From Phycomyces blakesleeanus NRRL 1555(-) (Eukaryota; Mucoromycota; Mucoromycetes; Mucorales; Phycomycetaceae), in assembly GCF_001638985.1 (NCBI RefSeq), contig NW_017265134.1, positions 3,331,800-3,395,799 on the forward strand: DNA of 64,000 nucleotides, in the 5' to 3' direction. Positions 12,345 to 24,918 of this stretch are shown here, one piece after another. Positions within the stretch are counted from its first letter, which is position 1; each line of letters begins with the position of its first letter. The position numbers were made by a program, and so were the translations under genes. The notes below the pieces were generated by a model. It was not told the origin of the DNA. It made no database searches and was given only the letters and a program-made list of their open reading frames with translations.

Positions 12345-13560
12345 TTTCTATATAGACTCAAATATTAATATATGTTAGCTAATGAAATAAGCTTGACACA
12401 GTTTCTGTTGAATTTATACATACAAATAAAGAAGGTAATGGAGAGAGGTTAATTAAGTAAAGTCGAAGCCCTATTTATTATAAATTTTCAACTATAGTAA
12501 TTATTCAAGCTACATATGTTTCAATTTGGAGAAGTATATATCTTTGGGTAAATGAACTGCCTTTTTTTGAAACATTATTTATCTACTGCTTTTATTTGGA
12601 ATCTATATATTTGATGTCAAGCTTTTTTTCTTTCTTTCTTTTTTTCTTTTGCACTTTTTGACACAAATTTATGGTAAAATATTTTCTTTTTTTTTGCTTC
12701 TTTGTTTTACTTCTTTGTTTTACTTCGATGTTTTACTTCGATATTTTACTTCGATGTTTTACTTTGATGTTTTACTTCTTTACTCATTGCTTTTTGTCTT
12801 CCGACAGTTTGACAAGTTATATATTTCTTTTTTTTTAGTAAAGTATCTAATTAGAGACATGCCAATAAATATATGTTTACTTAAGTATTTATTATTTACT
12901 AATAATGCTAACAATATAGATACTATTATATCTTTTTGATGTCATCCACAATAATATTCATATCTCATATTGTGGTATATCTTTACGAAATACATGTATT
13001 CTAACTTTGCTTTTATATTCATCTTTTCTTTGTGAACATTATTCAATTAGGTCTGAGTATTATTTTCTTAGAACAATAACATCTGGTAAGTTTTTTTAAC
13101 AAGCAAATCAGCTATACACTCATTATAAACAATACTAAATGTGATATATTTTGGTAGCAATTAGCATACCAAGAGCTTTAATCTCGTAGTGTTTACTAGC
13201 TGTCAATTATTAGTTTATGACAATTGTATCAAGCTTGTAAGTATCAATTTTCTTATATTTTATTTTCAATGATATCATCTAATATATATATCTTTCTTTT
13301 CTTGTGTTACATAGTTAACTATCTCTTCAAGTAGATATTAGCATAAGTGCTTTAAACAATAACAGTTCAACAGTACATAGTAGGAAGTATTGTTATAATC
13401 AATAGTTTTTACGAAATAAATGTACCAAAAAAACTAGAATGCTCATCAAGAAAATATTCTTTTTCAAATATCAAAATAAACAAAAAATAAAAAAAATTTT
13501 CACTCAAAATAATACAAAACCGCTTCTTTAAAATGTATAGTTTCCCAAATATGAAATGTT
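12345..13560. repeat. E2 subterminal AT-rich region with 13-bp tandem repeat
   Basis: No gene recognised. Around 12703-12785 the motif TGTTTTACTTCGA recurs about six times with small changes (13-bp period). The rest is plain AT-rich sequence; the open frames there are low-complexity. Confidence 0.5.
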
Positions 13561-13985
13561 AAGAAATATACTTTCCAACAAATTTGTGCTATAAAACCAT
13601 AAATTAATATACAATAAAAAAAGGGGAAAAGTGTTTCTGCTAAAGAAGTATTTATGTTCGATTCAAAAATGAATGATTTCCTACAAATTTTATATAATAA
13701 AAATATAATTGTCCACAAATTTGTGTTATAAAACAAAAAATAAATATACAATGAAATAAGAAGAAAGTGTACCTACTAAAGAAGTATTTTTATTGGCTTA
13801 AAATGAATGCTTTCCTATAGATTTTATATGATAAAATACACTTTCCCACAAATTCGTATTATATAACTAGAGAAAAAATATATAGAAAAATATAGGGAAA
13901 GTATAGATGCAAAAGCAGTATCTATATCCGGTTTTTTTTTAGACTAAATGATGACCTAAAATGGAATATAATAACTATATGTATC
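13560..13985. repeat. Three degenerate ~140-bp tandem repeats
   Basis: The string ACAAATTTGTGCTATAAAAC recurs in variant form at about 13568, 13714 and 13852. Each copy is followed by an A-rich stretch, an AAGTGT...CTAAAGAAGTATTTAT block and ATGAATG-TTTCCTA. The position, 400-800 bp inside the putative E2 terminus at 14377, suggests subterminal transposon repeats. Confidence 0.6.
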
Positions 13986-14360
13986 AAGAGCATGGAGTAT
14001 ATACTCATTATTTCTATTCAAATACAATTGATGGACTAAGAAGAGTTATTGTTACTCAGTGAAACAAAACTTACTTCATGATCTTAAACTTCTATCTACC
14101 TGGAATAAGTATACTAGAGATCTCACAGGTAAAATTTCTAAAACCACACAGAAATTGTGGCTTTAAACTCAATATTTGCATACTTTCTACTCGATGAAAT
14201 CATATAATTTTTGTAGTGGATATTACTGGATAACCACTATCTAAAACATATTATTGTAGCTATTCTTTTAGCCAGAAAAAAAAACTGTTTTATATAAATA
14301 GTCAAGAATTACATTTAATAAAAATCATCTTTATTCTTATCTAAAAACTATTCTTAAAAA

Positions 14361-14377
14361 CTTAATGATTCCCAGTG
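14361..14377 (+). mobile_element. Putative right terminus of relic CACTA E2
   Basis: The sequence CTTAATGATTCCCAGTG ends like the E4-family terminus ATTCCCCAGTG at 2055, and lies about 2 kb beyond the accessory gene start, the spacing seen in E1, E3 and E4. The 3 bp after it are GTA; I found no matching left end. Confidence 0.4.
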
Positions 14378-14449
14378 GTATTGATTCTGCAACTTAGTTA
14401 CAAGTGCCAGAAAAGAAATATCAGATCGAGAGTTGACAACTTTGTCGTT

Positions 14450-14871
14450 CCCAATCTGGGTTGGTCTTCCTTTTACTATAGCAAAGTCAAAAGGTCAAAC
14501 CCACTGGGGATCGGAGAGTATATGTAAAATCGAAGAGAGGATAAAAGGTGCTTTTTATTGATAGGAATTGAATTGTCTTATATAGTTTTCTAAACTAATA
14601 CTGCGCATTATCCGCAGTAAACTATTATACTCTATTTAATTACAAGAGAAGTCCTTTTACTACGGTTGATGCTCAGAAGATGTTACTGTGGTTAATCTTT
14701 ACAAGACATTACTGCGGTTCGTTATCTATGAGGTATCTTTGACATACAGAACTGCTGCGGTCAATTATCCCGATTTCTCGGATTCATCAAAATAATGTCC
14801 GACATTTTGAAGACATATCAAAATAATGTCTTACACATTCAACTCTGATATGATAAAAAAGAAATCATTAC
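14450..14871. other. Unassigned segment beside tRNA-Asp, possible solo LTR
   Basis: Compositionally richer than its surroundings. It contains repeated TACTGCGGT/CTGCGG motifs and a doubled CAAAATAATGTC. The piece AATAATGTCCGACATTTT (about 14794) recurs, with one change, just after the gap at 48218. Retrotransposons of several fungi and amoebae insert beside tRNA genes, but I could not define TG...CA ends or a target duplication. Confidence 0.25.
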
Positions 14872-14942
14872 TCTCCGACCGGGAATTGAACCCGGGTCTC
14901 CCGCGTGACAGGCGGGGATACTCACCACTATACTATCGAAGA
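14872..14942 (-). tRNA. tRNA-Asp (GTC)
   Basis: On the minus strand the 71-nt sequence folds as a full cloverleaf. The acceptor arm TCTTCGA pairs with TCGGAGA (one G-U). The D arm contains TAGTATAGTGGTGAGTA (A box). The anticodon stem CCCGC/GCGGG encloses the loop CTGTCAC with anticodon GTC. The T arm CCGGG-TTCAATT-CCCGG carries the B box. CCA is not encoded and there is no intron. It is one of the few host genes in the window. Confidence 0.96.
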
Positions 14943-15653
14943 ATTAATAATATGATATAAACTGTTTTAAAAATAATCAGCAATCAACAATTTTGGTTGT
15001 CTGGCGGTGCAGTAATGTTGCAGAATTCTTTGTAATTCTAGAAAATTATATTCTATTATTATTTTTTTGATTTTCCGATAGCAGCCAAGGCTGAATAGAA
15101 AGCAATTTTTCTATTAGTAGAGCAAAACACCAATAATTACAACAAAAAGACATCATCCTGTCAATAATAACTTCAGGCAACTACACATCATATTATATTT
15201 TCTCACTATATTTAACTGAATGAATCAACTTGGAATTAATATTATTTTTATTATATATTTCTACAAGCATAATTACCTTCATGATTATGACTTGATAATT
15301 ATTTTATTTTATTTGTACTTAATCACTATGAGAAAAAACTTGGGATTTTCGAATTTGTGACTTTCTTTTCGGTCTTTAATAATTAAAAAATCATTAAAAA
15401 TTTAAAATGAAACAAGAAAGTCTCTGTTTTTGAAAAGGTTAACAAAAAACAAATTAAACACCGAAAATTAAATCTTCTGATAGACAAAAGTATATTTTAA
15501 CTACAGATTTTACATTTTTAGTAGATGTAGATTGTAACTGATGACTATTAAAAGTCAGAGGTAAAAGAGAGAAAAATATCTAAACATATTTTATTCTCCC
15601 AGCAAAAAGTTAAGACAATTCAAAAAAAAATGTATTACATAAAAAAAAACAAA

Positions 15654-18530
15654 TTATATGTCTACATGACAACCAAGCAACAATTTTGGCTCATGGTTCA
15701 GTTTTGGCCAGACAATATACCATTCATTAGTGGCTGTAGACACCACCAAGCCAAACAGCTCTTTTATATCAGCTAGATGAACAACCTTTGACTTTGCAGG
15801 TACATTTGTCACGACAGAAATTCCATTTGTTTCATGGATGGCATATACCTGGACAAGAGCAAGCAGCCATCTCTTGTTGTCGAGCTTGTGCTCAAAGAAA
15901 ACAATAACCTTCCCAAATAAATCCTTATAGATTGGAGAGTAGCTCTGCCCAATGTTGTGGTTCTCATCAACCTGAATCTGTAATCTGATGTTATGTGCCT
16001 CCTTTACACAATTTTGGTTGAGCGCAGAGTCAATCACACCACTATTGACAAATGTCTTGCGGCTAGTTTGTATAGCTGCTTCAATTATGCTACATTCTTC
16101 TCCCTTTGATTCATAAAAGTCTTCAAGAAGTTTTGAAAGACATGAAATGCCTTCAAAACTATCTCGAATTGTTCTATTTCTCAAAGGCCCCCAGAACTCA
16201 ATATCAGACCCAGCACCAACATATTCACCTTTACCCGTCATCGGTCAATCAGCAGAGGAATCTTTGTATGCAAGAAGTCTTGCTGCTATATATGCCTTTG
16301 TGCACTCTACCTGTCTGGTCTGTGCCAAGCCAAACATGATACTGCCAGCGTTGGTTTCGATGACAGAGTTACTCTTAATAGCATTAGAGTACTTGCTGAT
16401 TGCTTTTTCTACCGATCTAGCACTATATGATCTCGGCAGGCCAAATGCTTCAATCATATCTGGGTAGTGTTGTAAGAGGTGCTGGTCAATGGTGAAAACC
16501 TTAAGATCAATCTTGTTCTCGGCAAGCAGAGTCTTAAGATACACGTTCTATTCAACAAGTTCTCTAAGATAGAAGTTAGTATATATTTTTAAAAAAGAAT
16601 AACAAATAATGATATTTAATATACCTTTTTATTGAAGCTTGTTCCTCTGCTGATAACTCCCAGCTCATGAGTAAATTGCACACTTGTACAAGGCCAGCAA
16701 TGCCTTTCATGCAGGTATATTTCTTGTCCGCTCTGCTACTAGAGTCAGAACAACAAACAGAAGGAAGTCTGCCTAGTCTACTGCCTTAAAGTATTCTGCA
16801 TTCTTTGATACGTCTCTCCAAGCACCATGAAACAATGTAGGGATCGTTTTTCTTGTCAATATCATTGCTGCACCTATCTCTTTCTGGACTCCAACAGAGA
16901 GAACAAGCAGATGTTTTTTTTTGTACTTGCCAGTGATGAGCCCCCAGACCTGTTTTGCTACACCATAGCAGATACTATGCATTTCATCCAAGGCAAAGAA
17001 ATATGGCCTGGAGAATGCATCTAATGTTGTCAGTAGTAATTGCCCTGTAAGTCCTCTTCGGCTGGACTCGTCTGCCTCACGGAAATCACGGAAGCTCCCC
17101 AGTGTACATAGGGCAGTGGCTGGTGACATACGGAAATACTGACTGCGGCCAGGAGATTGACCAACAGCATGACAGATTCTACAGCCATCTTTGCTCATGT
17201 GGCCAACATGACATGCTAGCTTTGCCAGAGCTGGGATATCACCTGTTGCCATTAACACATGGACCTTGGCCTTGATAGTTTCCATGGCTGTTTTGACAAT
17301 CATTCCTTCAGACTGCAACACACGGAGATCTCTGACAATTGGTCTCATAAATGACCAGAAGTCAGTGGGTGCCTTAGGCCCAGGAATCATGGCAAGCTGG
17401 ACCATTATTTTTCTTTCATACCGGATCATTGGATTCAAGTTCAAGATGGTGACATGGACAATTGTTACTGATCCGGGAACATTGTGAGGAGCAAACCCAT
17501 CCACAGACAGTAAAATTGCAATATCATCACTTTCTGAGAAGAGATGCTTCTTAGACTGGTAGGCCTGACTATTGAATACATCAGTTTTTGTGCCATCTTG
17601 ACTTGGCTCGTGGTGGTAACAGTAGCGCATCTCTGTTCTGGTGCTATCATTGGCCAAACAGAGAGCAAGTTGTCTGCCCAGAGGAAGTTGAACCATGGTT
17701 CTTGCAGGAACCAACATACCATTATCTTGGGCACTCTTGTAGTGATCTTCACCGCAATGCAAGCACTTGGTTTCATTTGCATCAAACAACATACAGCCAT
17801 TGCAGCAAATGTCATATTTCTTCTCCTCTATTCTGGAGAAACACTTCAGAAGCTCTTTACTGAGGTAAGGTGTGCATGCTCTATATGTGCTTGTAGAGTT
17901 AGCAAGAATCTCGTTGAAGTAGCTGGCAATCTTTTCATGGGCATTACAAGAAATGCCAAACTCCTTGACGATTGGGATAAATTCCAGGTTCTTTGCATTG
18001 TTGATACTGGAAGTGGGAAGAGGTTGGCTGAAGTCAAACACCAATGGTGCGGTTGCATCTTCAATTTCTTCCATGGCAGTTGATTCCTCCATGGTATTAT
18101 CACATTTCATATTGGCATCATACTTAAATAAGGTAAATAGTAATCAGTATAATGACTTTATACTATATATATCTATAACTTACCATGGGCTTATCATTTT
18201 CAGTTCTGTCAACAATATCCATATTTTTATTACTGATCATATTAATGTCTCCACTGTTTGTTTACCAAAGTATCCAGATAATTAATATATTATCTATCTT
18301 TCTGTATTTTAGTTTTTAATAAGCTTACTCAACGATCAAGCTTGGGGCTAGTGCTGGCATAGACTGGATTACAACAGGGAGAGAAACGTCTTGGATGAAA
18401 GATCCATTGATAGCTGCATCTACCAGCTTTTAAGACATCTATTTCGACATTTGATAGCATTTGAAGAGCTATTGTAAGGCAAATGACAGGAACTGCATTC
18501 GCGAGGGAAGATCTTTGTGATTCGAACCAT
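15654..18530 (-). pseudogene. E6 transposase (divergent Tnp2-like family), degraded
   Basis: A first exon at 18530 starts MVRITKIFPRECSSCHLPYN (degraded zinc finger, stop at about 18429). The main exon runs from about 18133 to 16773 and carries CCNGCMLF...CLHCGEDHY (Cys-rich), SVDGFAPH, MIPGPKAPT, LMATGDIPALAK, HVGHMSKDGCRICH and FFALDEMHSICYG. TAG at 16773 follows AVD, where E5 reads AVDW; more Trp or Gln codons downstream have become stops, and TGA occurs at 16242. C-terminal parts (16544-16245 with YSARSVEKAISKYSNAIKS, and 16241-15654) are still recognisable against E5. The family resembles Tnp2 but is distinct from E1, E3 and E4. Confidence 0.82.
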
Positions 18531-18859
18531 ATTTTGGAATAAGTAAAAAAAATAAAAAGAACTTTTGTTATATAAGTGATTGTAAAAGCAATTGCTTTCT
18601 GAATGAATATGTTTATACTTAATTATATCAATGTAATGATGGCATGGATAATTCAAATGTATGCTCATAATCTTAAAGGAGTAACTCTATGCCATCATTC
18701 TAAAATTACTAGATCAATAATTCTTCAAGAGTAGCCAATAGATTTGGACAAGTAATTTGAAACTAATAATAGTTTTAGGAAATTTTTTTCCTTTTTCTTT
18801 CTTTTTCTATAACAAACTCATTACTTTTTTTTACTATTATAAATAATATAGATAATTCA

Positions 18860-19504
18860 GTGATTTAGTTGCTTCAAGGCGTTCAAGACGCACTTATTTC
18901 TCTAAAGAATAGTCAAGAAGCATTGGAGAAAAAATAAGATGCAATGCAACTCAAAATAATAAGTCTTCACAATGAATTGAAAGATTGAGAACTCCCGGAT
19001 AATACTATTGTAGCTTCTGTCAATGTAAGTAAATACTATAATAATTAAAGCCTTGTCAATTAATATCAGCTACAATAGATATCTACTGACTCTATATCAA
19101 GACCAGTACCAAACATCTGTAATATAAATTCCAATCATGTATTACAGATGATTGAGCAAGACCTAGGAATAAGTCTAACCGCAGAAGTCAAGGAGGCTAT
19201 CAACACTTGCATCAAGCATATTTGTGATCAGCTTGCTGCTCTTTCATCTGTTCAGATTCTCGGGCCCAATCCAAGCTGGACATCTATCCCTCAAGAGGAC
19301 CGGACCAGAATGTGTGTCAGTCATTCACATGCGCTCAAGAATTATGAAATTAATTTCATTAGATGTCATAAAAACTGGACATCAATCACAAAGGTTAGTC
19401 AGTTATGGAGAAGTTGTAGAAAGCAACACCTCTCTGATAAGTTCATATCAGGTAGGTATAATAAACTGTATACTAAATATGAAAATATGAAATTATTCAA
19501 ATGA
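18860..19504 (+). pseudogene. E6 accessory protein relic (type II)
   Basis: It lies head to head with the E6 transposase, 330 bp apart. The first part, LQGVQDALISLKNSQEALE, is coiled-coil-like and interrupted by TAA and TGA. After an intron beginning at gtaagt (about 19026), the exon at 19148 reads on to SWTSIPQEDRTRMCVSHSHA and WTSITKVSQLWRSCRKQH. This matches EWKNIPEKNREYYMMHLERL and the CARSLLWESFKS region of the E5 accessory protein. Function unknown. Confidence 0.65.
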
Positions 19505-19925
19505 TATAGCCAATACAATTAATGAATAAAGAATTGTTCTTTTTATAACAACCAATAAAAACATTTTTAAATAAAAATCCTCTATGAAATAAAACTTTTT
19601 TGCCCAATTAAAACTGTGAACAAATCTGAATATATATAAATGAGAGCCATTTAAGAGAATGTTTTTGTTGAAATGACCAATACAATTTAAGCATATACTA
19701 TGATAGAATGTTTTTTATCTAATTAAAATAATTATAAAAACCAAAATAATATTTTATTACCAATTAAAAAACTTTTTTCTTTCATTCATACCAATAGAAA
19801 CCTTTTTCTATTATTTTACTACCAATTAAAATAAGGGTATAGCAGATGGGTAAATATAGCAGGATATGAATAAAAGCTAACATCAATAAGCTAACGGCAA
19901 TTAAAATTTATTACTTAAAAAGGAA
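19505..19925. other. E6 interior, AT-rich, no gene seen
   Basis: Contains several imperfect copies of an ACCAATTAAAA/CCAATAGAAA motif, consistent with subterminal transposon sequence. No open frame worth naming. Confidence 0.5.
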
Positions 19926-19929
19926 CTAG

Positions 19930-20015
19930 AGATTCCACTGCGATTCGCGAGAATTGCCAGCTCAATCCCAAGCTAAATCTCCAGCTGAATCCCCACCGGA
20001 ATCCCCACTTTTTTC
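19930..20015. repeat. E6 subterminal tandem repeats
   Basis: Read on the minus strand from the terminus, a 12-14 bp unit like GGGATTCAGCTG recurs about six times with changes (GGGATTCCGGTG, GGGATTCAGCTG, GAGATTTAGCTT, GGGATTGAGCTG). In En/Spm elements such subterminal arrays are transposase or TnpA binding sites; that role here is inferred. Confidence 0.65.
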
Positions 20016-21684
20016 CCGTAGTGAATGATAGTAAAGAACAAATCACATTTAATAGATCGTCAATTATACAGCTTTTATTATACATTTTTTTTATAATTTT
20101 ATTTATTTAATCATTCAACAAGTCAATTGCAAAACTATAAATATTGCAATACTTGCATTTAATAAACATTGATTTTTCTTTGTCTTATTTTCTGACAACA
20201 AGTTCTCTTAATATTTAATGCTGTTGATATTTTACTTGTTTGATTATCCAAGTATATTGAGTCAAACACTATGGCGGGATGAATGGCAGTTGGGACAAAA
20301 GTAGGCACATAACTGCCATTTTTTTAGTCGAAACCCAATAAAATCTCTGCCATTTGTTGTAAGATGGTAATGTAATTCGTAGCAATTTAAAAAAGTAACA
20401 TGAAAACACTTTTTTTGCTGCTGTACAATATTTTCAATATTGTAAAAAATGTTTGTAAGTTGTAATGACCACTTTGAGTATTGAAATATATGTTTTATTA
20501 AATATCAAAGATGTCAACAATTATTAAGATTAATAATTTTTGCAATGTGTGAACGAAATGATAACATAACTGCCATTTTTCATTTTTAAACTATGTTCTT
20601 TTTTTTTAGATATTCTTTTTATCTTGATGAATTAGCAATTTGATTTTATTTAAATCACGTAATAGCGTATAGAGCATATTGGGAATGAAGACAAAAGCAT
20701 AAGGTGTATAGAGAATAGAGAAAAAACCAGAGTATATAAAGAAAAAAAGAAAGACAGGGCATATAGAGATTAAAAAAAACATAAGAAATAGAGAAAATTA
20801 AAAAAGTATAAGATACAAGGACGATATAAAAAATATAAAAGATATAAGAATATAGAGCATATAGAAAAATAAGATAAAAATAAAAAGAATTACAGAATAG
20901 AAAGATTGCCTTTAGTAATGCGCATGTTGTTGTTAAAGATATAATAGGCCACGATTACATAAAACTGGTTTCCATTTGGTGGGTATTGGACCAGACCAAC
21001 TTGATGACAAATGTCATTTACACTTATAACTGCATAAGTTGGTTGCATTTGATGGCCTAGTGTACGGGTGCTTTGTGACCGTTGTTTGACGATAGGTACT
21101 AACACTGGAAAAATAGGGTAATTTCATCTATGGCATAGGGTACTATTATTTGTGGAGTGGTAGCTTAAATTTCCATCACTTTTGTCTTTTTTATTTTTGA
21201 TGGCAATGATAATGCTTGGTCTGTTTTATTGAATAAAAAAACGAGTTTACTTTTTTTTGTAAAAAATGTCTGCGAGATTTCTTTTTGGGACTTGTAGCCA
21301 TGTCGCAGAGTCAATAGTTGTAGGGAACTTAAACCAAATGATATCTTTTGAGTGAGATAATAAAGCTTTTTATTGTTGTAATATTTATTTATAAATATGA
21401 TAAGGTTAATGGTCGTGATATTACTACAAATATTTTTGTTGTATATGCCCTACAGCTAATAAAATGTACATGACGACATGTTTTAACAAAAGTGTATATT
21501 ATTGTATTTTAGAATAAGGCAATCAATTACAGTTTAGAGAACTGCCCATTTTAACAACCAGAATAAACTATGTCATTTTGGAAGCTGGTGTAATTTGGAA
21601 AGATATATATTAAATTGTGTTCCTGAACAATTTTCTATTCTTGTCAATTCTAAAGACTTAAAAAATAAAACATACGCACACAAT

Positions 21685-24600
21685 ATGTCAAACAACAACA
21701 ACAATTCAGAATGCAAGTGCTCTAAATGCTCTTCCAATAGCATGGGATTTGTTTTGGTGTCTACCCAAACACTCAGAAGACATGCACAACAGGATATCGT
21801 GAGACAATATCAGTCAGGATCTTCTTGTAAGTTCAAATTTAAGAAAATTATTATTGAGACAATTTTAATTAAATATTTATTTTCATATAATATAGCCTCA
21901 GTTATAGAAGTAATGTCGAATGACAATGACATGGAGATTGACTTTGAATACAATGTTGATGCCGAAGATCAAGTTGAAGGTATGCATAGTATTTTTATTA
22001 AAGTTTTATAATTATTTACAATATCTAATAATTTGATTCTTTTTTACCTAACAAAACAGCTGAAGACTTACCTCTTTTTGGCATTGATTCCTTGTTTGAT
22101 TCTGAAAGCAAAGATGAGGGTGTCATTGAAGCATCCATTTTAGATATTTCTGACAATGAATCTGATGATGTTAGAGGTTAGTACAAAAAGCACATGTAAA
22201 TCAATAAAGTCAACAAGTATTGATTTTTTTTTCAAATAGAGCACTTTTCTTCATCCAATATGCCAGTCGATCTTACTCATGCTTTCATTTCTTCTTTTGC
22301 TGCCTTCTTCATATCCAAATATGTTGTCAATTCTGGTGGTGCTGTTCTGTTAAAGTTTCTTAACAAAGTATTGGCACACTTTGGACAGTCTTTCCGTTTT
22401 CCCCTCAGTATAAACGGTGTCAACTCTATGACTGGTCTCAGCGACATGACTCGAGGTGTCCAGTGGTTTGTTGCATGTGGCGATTGTAACAAAGTATATA
22501 AAGAGTCCGATGTTGTTCCAGAGTGCTGTAATTTCGAGAGACTCTCTGGTAGAGAATGTGGAAACGCTCTTTTCTTTGCAACATCAAGAGCCTTGACTAT
22601 CCCCAAAAAGATCTACATGTATAACTCCATAATCAAAACATTGTCTATCCTTTTTTGCCGCCCTGGATTCGAAGACACCATCAACCATTGGAGAATCAGA
22701 GTGCAAGTTCCAGGCATGATGTTTGAGATTTACGACGGTACGAAGTGGAGCAGTCTGAAGGATAGCAATGGTTTACCGTTTGTGAATTATGAGCACTCCA
22801 TAATGCTTACCATGAACATCGATTGGTTTCAACCTTTCGATGGGGTCACTTACTCCTGTGGTGCGATATACCTTTGCATCAACAACTTGCCAAGATTGGA
22901 ACGGTACAAGAAGGAGAATGTTGTTCTCGTTGGTCTCATGCCAGGGCCCAAGGAAGCAAAGACAAGTGAGATCAATCACTACCTCCATCCCCTTGTTGCG
23001 GAACTCAACCAGTTGTATGGCGGTGTGGTGATGCCTACCATACAGTGCCCATCTGGTGCTCTTGTCCGTGCTGCCCTTCTTCTTGTTGCCTGCGACATTC
23101 CTGCTGCCTGTAAGACTTGTGGGTTTACCTCTCATTCAAGCACATGTGCATGCAATAAGTGTAACCGACAGTTCCCTCGCCTTCCAGACTCCAATGCTGT
23201 GGACTACTCTGGGTTCGTGTTTTCTGAGTGGGTGTCTTGCACTGATGCCAAAAACCGCCATGATGCTGAGTTGTGGAGAATGGCCAGCAGTGATGCACAG
23301 AGAAAGAGATTGGAGAGGGAAAATAGTGTCCGATGGTCAGAATTGCATGACCTGGTTTACTTTAACCTCATGGAGTGCATTGTCATCGATCCAATGCCCA
23401 ACCTGTACCTTGGAACAGCAAAGAGGATAATGGAGAAATGGAGATCTTCAGGTCTCATCACAGATGCACACTTGGCCGAAATGCAGTTGGATGCTGACAA
23501 GCTTGTACTGCCAGAGAACTACACGCCATTAGGGACAAAGATTGGGCGTGGCTTTCCATTCATGAAGGCCAACGAGTGGAAGTCTTGGTGCTTGGTGTAC
23601 TCTCCTGTTCTCCTGCGTGGTTGTCTACCTGAAGCTTATCTCGGTAACTGGACAACATTTGTCAATGCATGCCAGTACCTCTCAATGCCAAGCATATCCA
23701 TGGCTCACCTTGATGAAGTCCATCAATCTTTGGAGGCTTTCTGCAGAGAGTGTGAGAAGTTGTATAAAGCCCCATTCCTTTTGCTAAACATGCATCTCCA
23801 TCTTCATCTGCGAGAGACTGTACTGAACTTTGGCCCGGTTTATGGCTATTGGCTTTTTAGTTTCGAAAGATACAATGATATCTTGAAAAACTATGCAACA
23901 AATAGAAAAGACGGGTTTGAGGGAACCTATATGAAGAAGTATCTTGAAGAAGTATATCAGGGAGATCTTATTTGCCAAACTTTGCCAATAATTCAAGCTG
24001 AGCATTTGGCAATCATCCTTGAGCTCACTGCATCCACTGCCAATTCCATAGCCACTTCCACTTCCACTGCCACCTCAATCCAATTCGATATCAATGCTTT
24101 TCTTGATTCTTCTGAGATCAACTTTGATATCATTAAGAGAAATGAGCCTTTGCTCCCTTCCGCACTTCCTTTAGCTCTAAAGGATGAGATTTCCATGGAT
24201 GAATCCGAGTATGAGCATTTGTTGGAATACTATTGTGAGACATATGATGATCAAACTCTTGTTCATTATTGTCAGGCTGATCATTCTGATAATTTTGTTA
24301 ACAATCGGATACAGAAGTTTGAATCAATCAATCTTCTTGGGCAAATCTACAAGAGTAAAATGAAGAATCAGCATGGGTCGTTCATGCAAGCCTTGTTTGA
24401 GACAAGTGATAGTAGAAGTACCAAGCCATACGCGGGCCAAATTCAGTACCTCTTTGTCAATACTGCTGTAAACTCGTTTGCTGGTCATGCGAGCCAGCAT
24501 GTATTTGCATATGTACGATGGTACAAGGAAGTTTTACTTCAGCCCAGAGCAGAAGAAGGAGTTGAGGTGAATGAGGTGGGGTTCAAAGATGACAGCATGA

Positions 24601-24716
24601 ACAGCATTCTCCCAGTGCATAGAATCTGCTATCCAGTCACAGTAGGCGAGCACCTTGGTCTAGAAGGCGAAGTTCAGATGTGTGTAGTTCCTTTGCCACA
24701 AAAAATATATATTTAG
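21685..24716 (+). CDS. E3 Tnp2-type transposase (939 aa, 4 exons)
   Basis: Exons 21685-21826, 21896-21979, 22060-22176 and 22240-24716 give a continuous 939-residue frame. Exon 1 encodes CKCSKC...GFVLVSTQTLRRH, a zinc-finger module that may bind the element ends. Exons 2-3 and the start of exon 4 are acidic. The core contains MNIDWFQPFDG (probable first catalytic Asp), MPGPKEAK, ACDIPAACKTCGF with a CxC-x2-C cluster (probable second Asp), VIDPMPNLYLGTAKR and FSFERYNDILK (probable Glu). Where E1 and E4 have His (DPMHNL), E3 has Pro, from CAC to CCC. It ends VVPLPQKIYI like its relatives. The CACTA family assignment is firm; whether it is active is not known. Confidence 0.92.
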
Positions 24717-24918
24717 ATTCAAATACAAAAATAAAACACGTATAAAAAAATTAATTAATACAGACTAATATATATAGCTGCACGTTTATTTTTTATTATT
24801 TCTATAAATTTTTGTTTGTACTTAGCATGCTATACATGCATTTGTATACATCATGCTAATCTGTAAACATAAAAAAGTAGAAAAAAGACTCTAAAATAGT
24901 TGGCAAGAAAAAAATGAT

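Larger units (their letters stand above)
15324..20023 (-). mobile_element. CACTA element E6 (4700 bp), TSD AAT
   Basis: The left end CACTATGAGAAAAAACTTGG matches the inverted right end CACTACGGGAAAAAAGTGGG (16 of 20). Both are flanked by AAT (15321-15323 and 20024-20026), a perfect 3-bp target duplication typical of CACTA elements. Inside lie a minus-strand transposase pseudogene and a plus-strand accessory pseudogene, head to head. Confidence 0.92.

Noticed and set aside
12649..12939. 96-aa frame FFLLLCFTSLFYFDVLLRYFTS
   Set aside because: It arises from the 13-bp TTTTACTTCGA tandem repeat.
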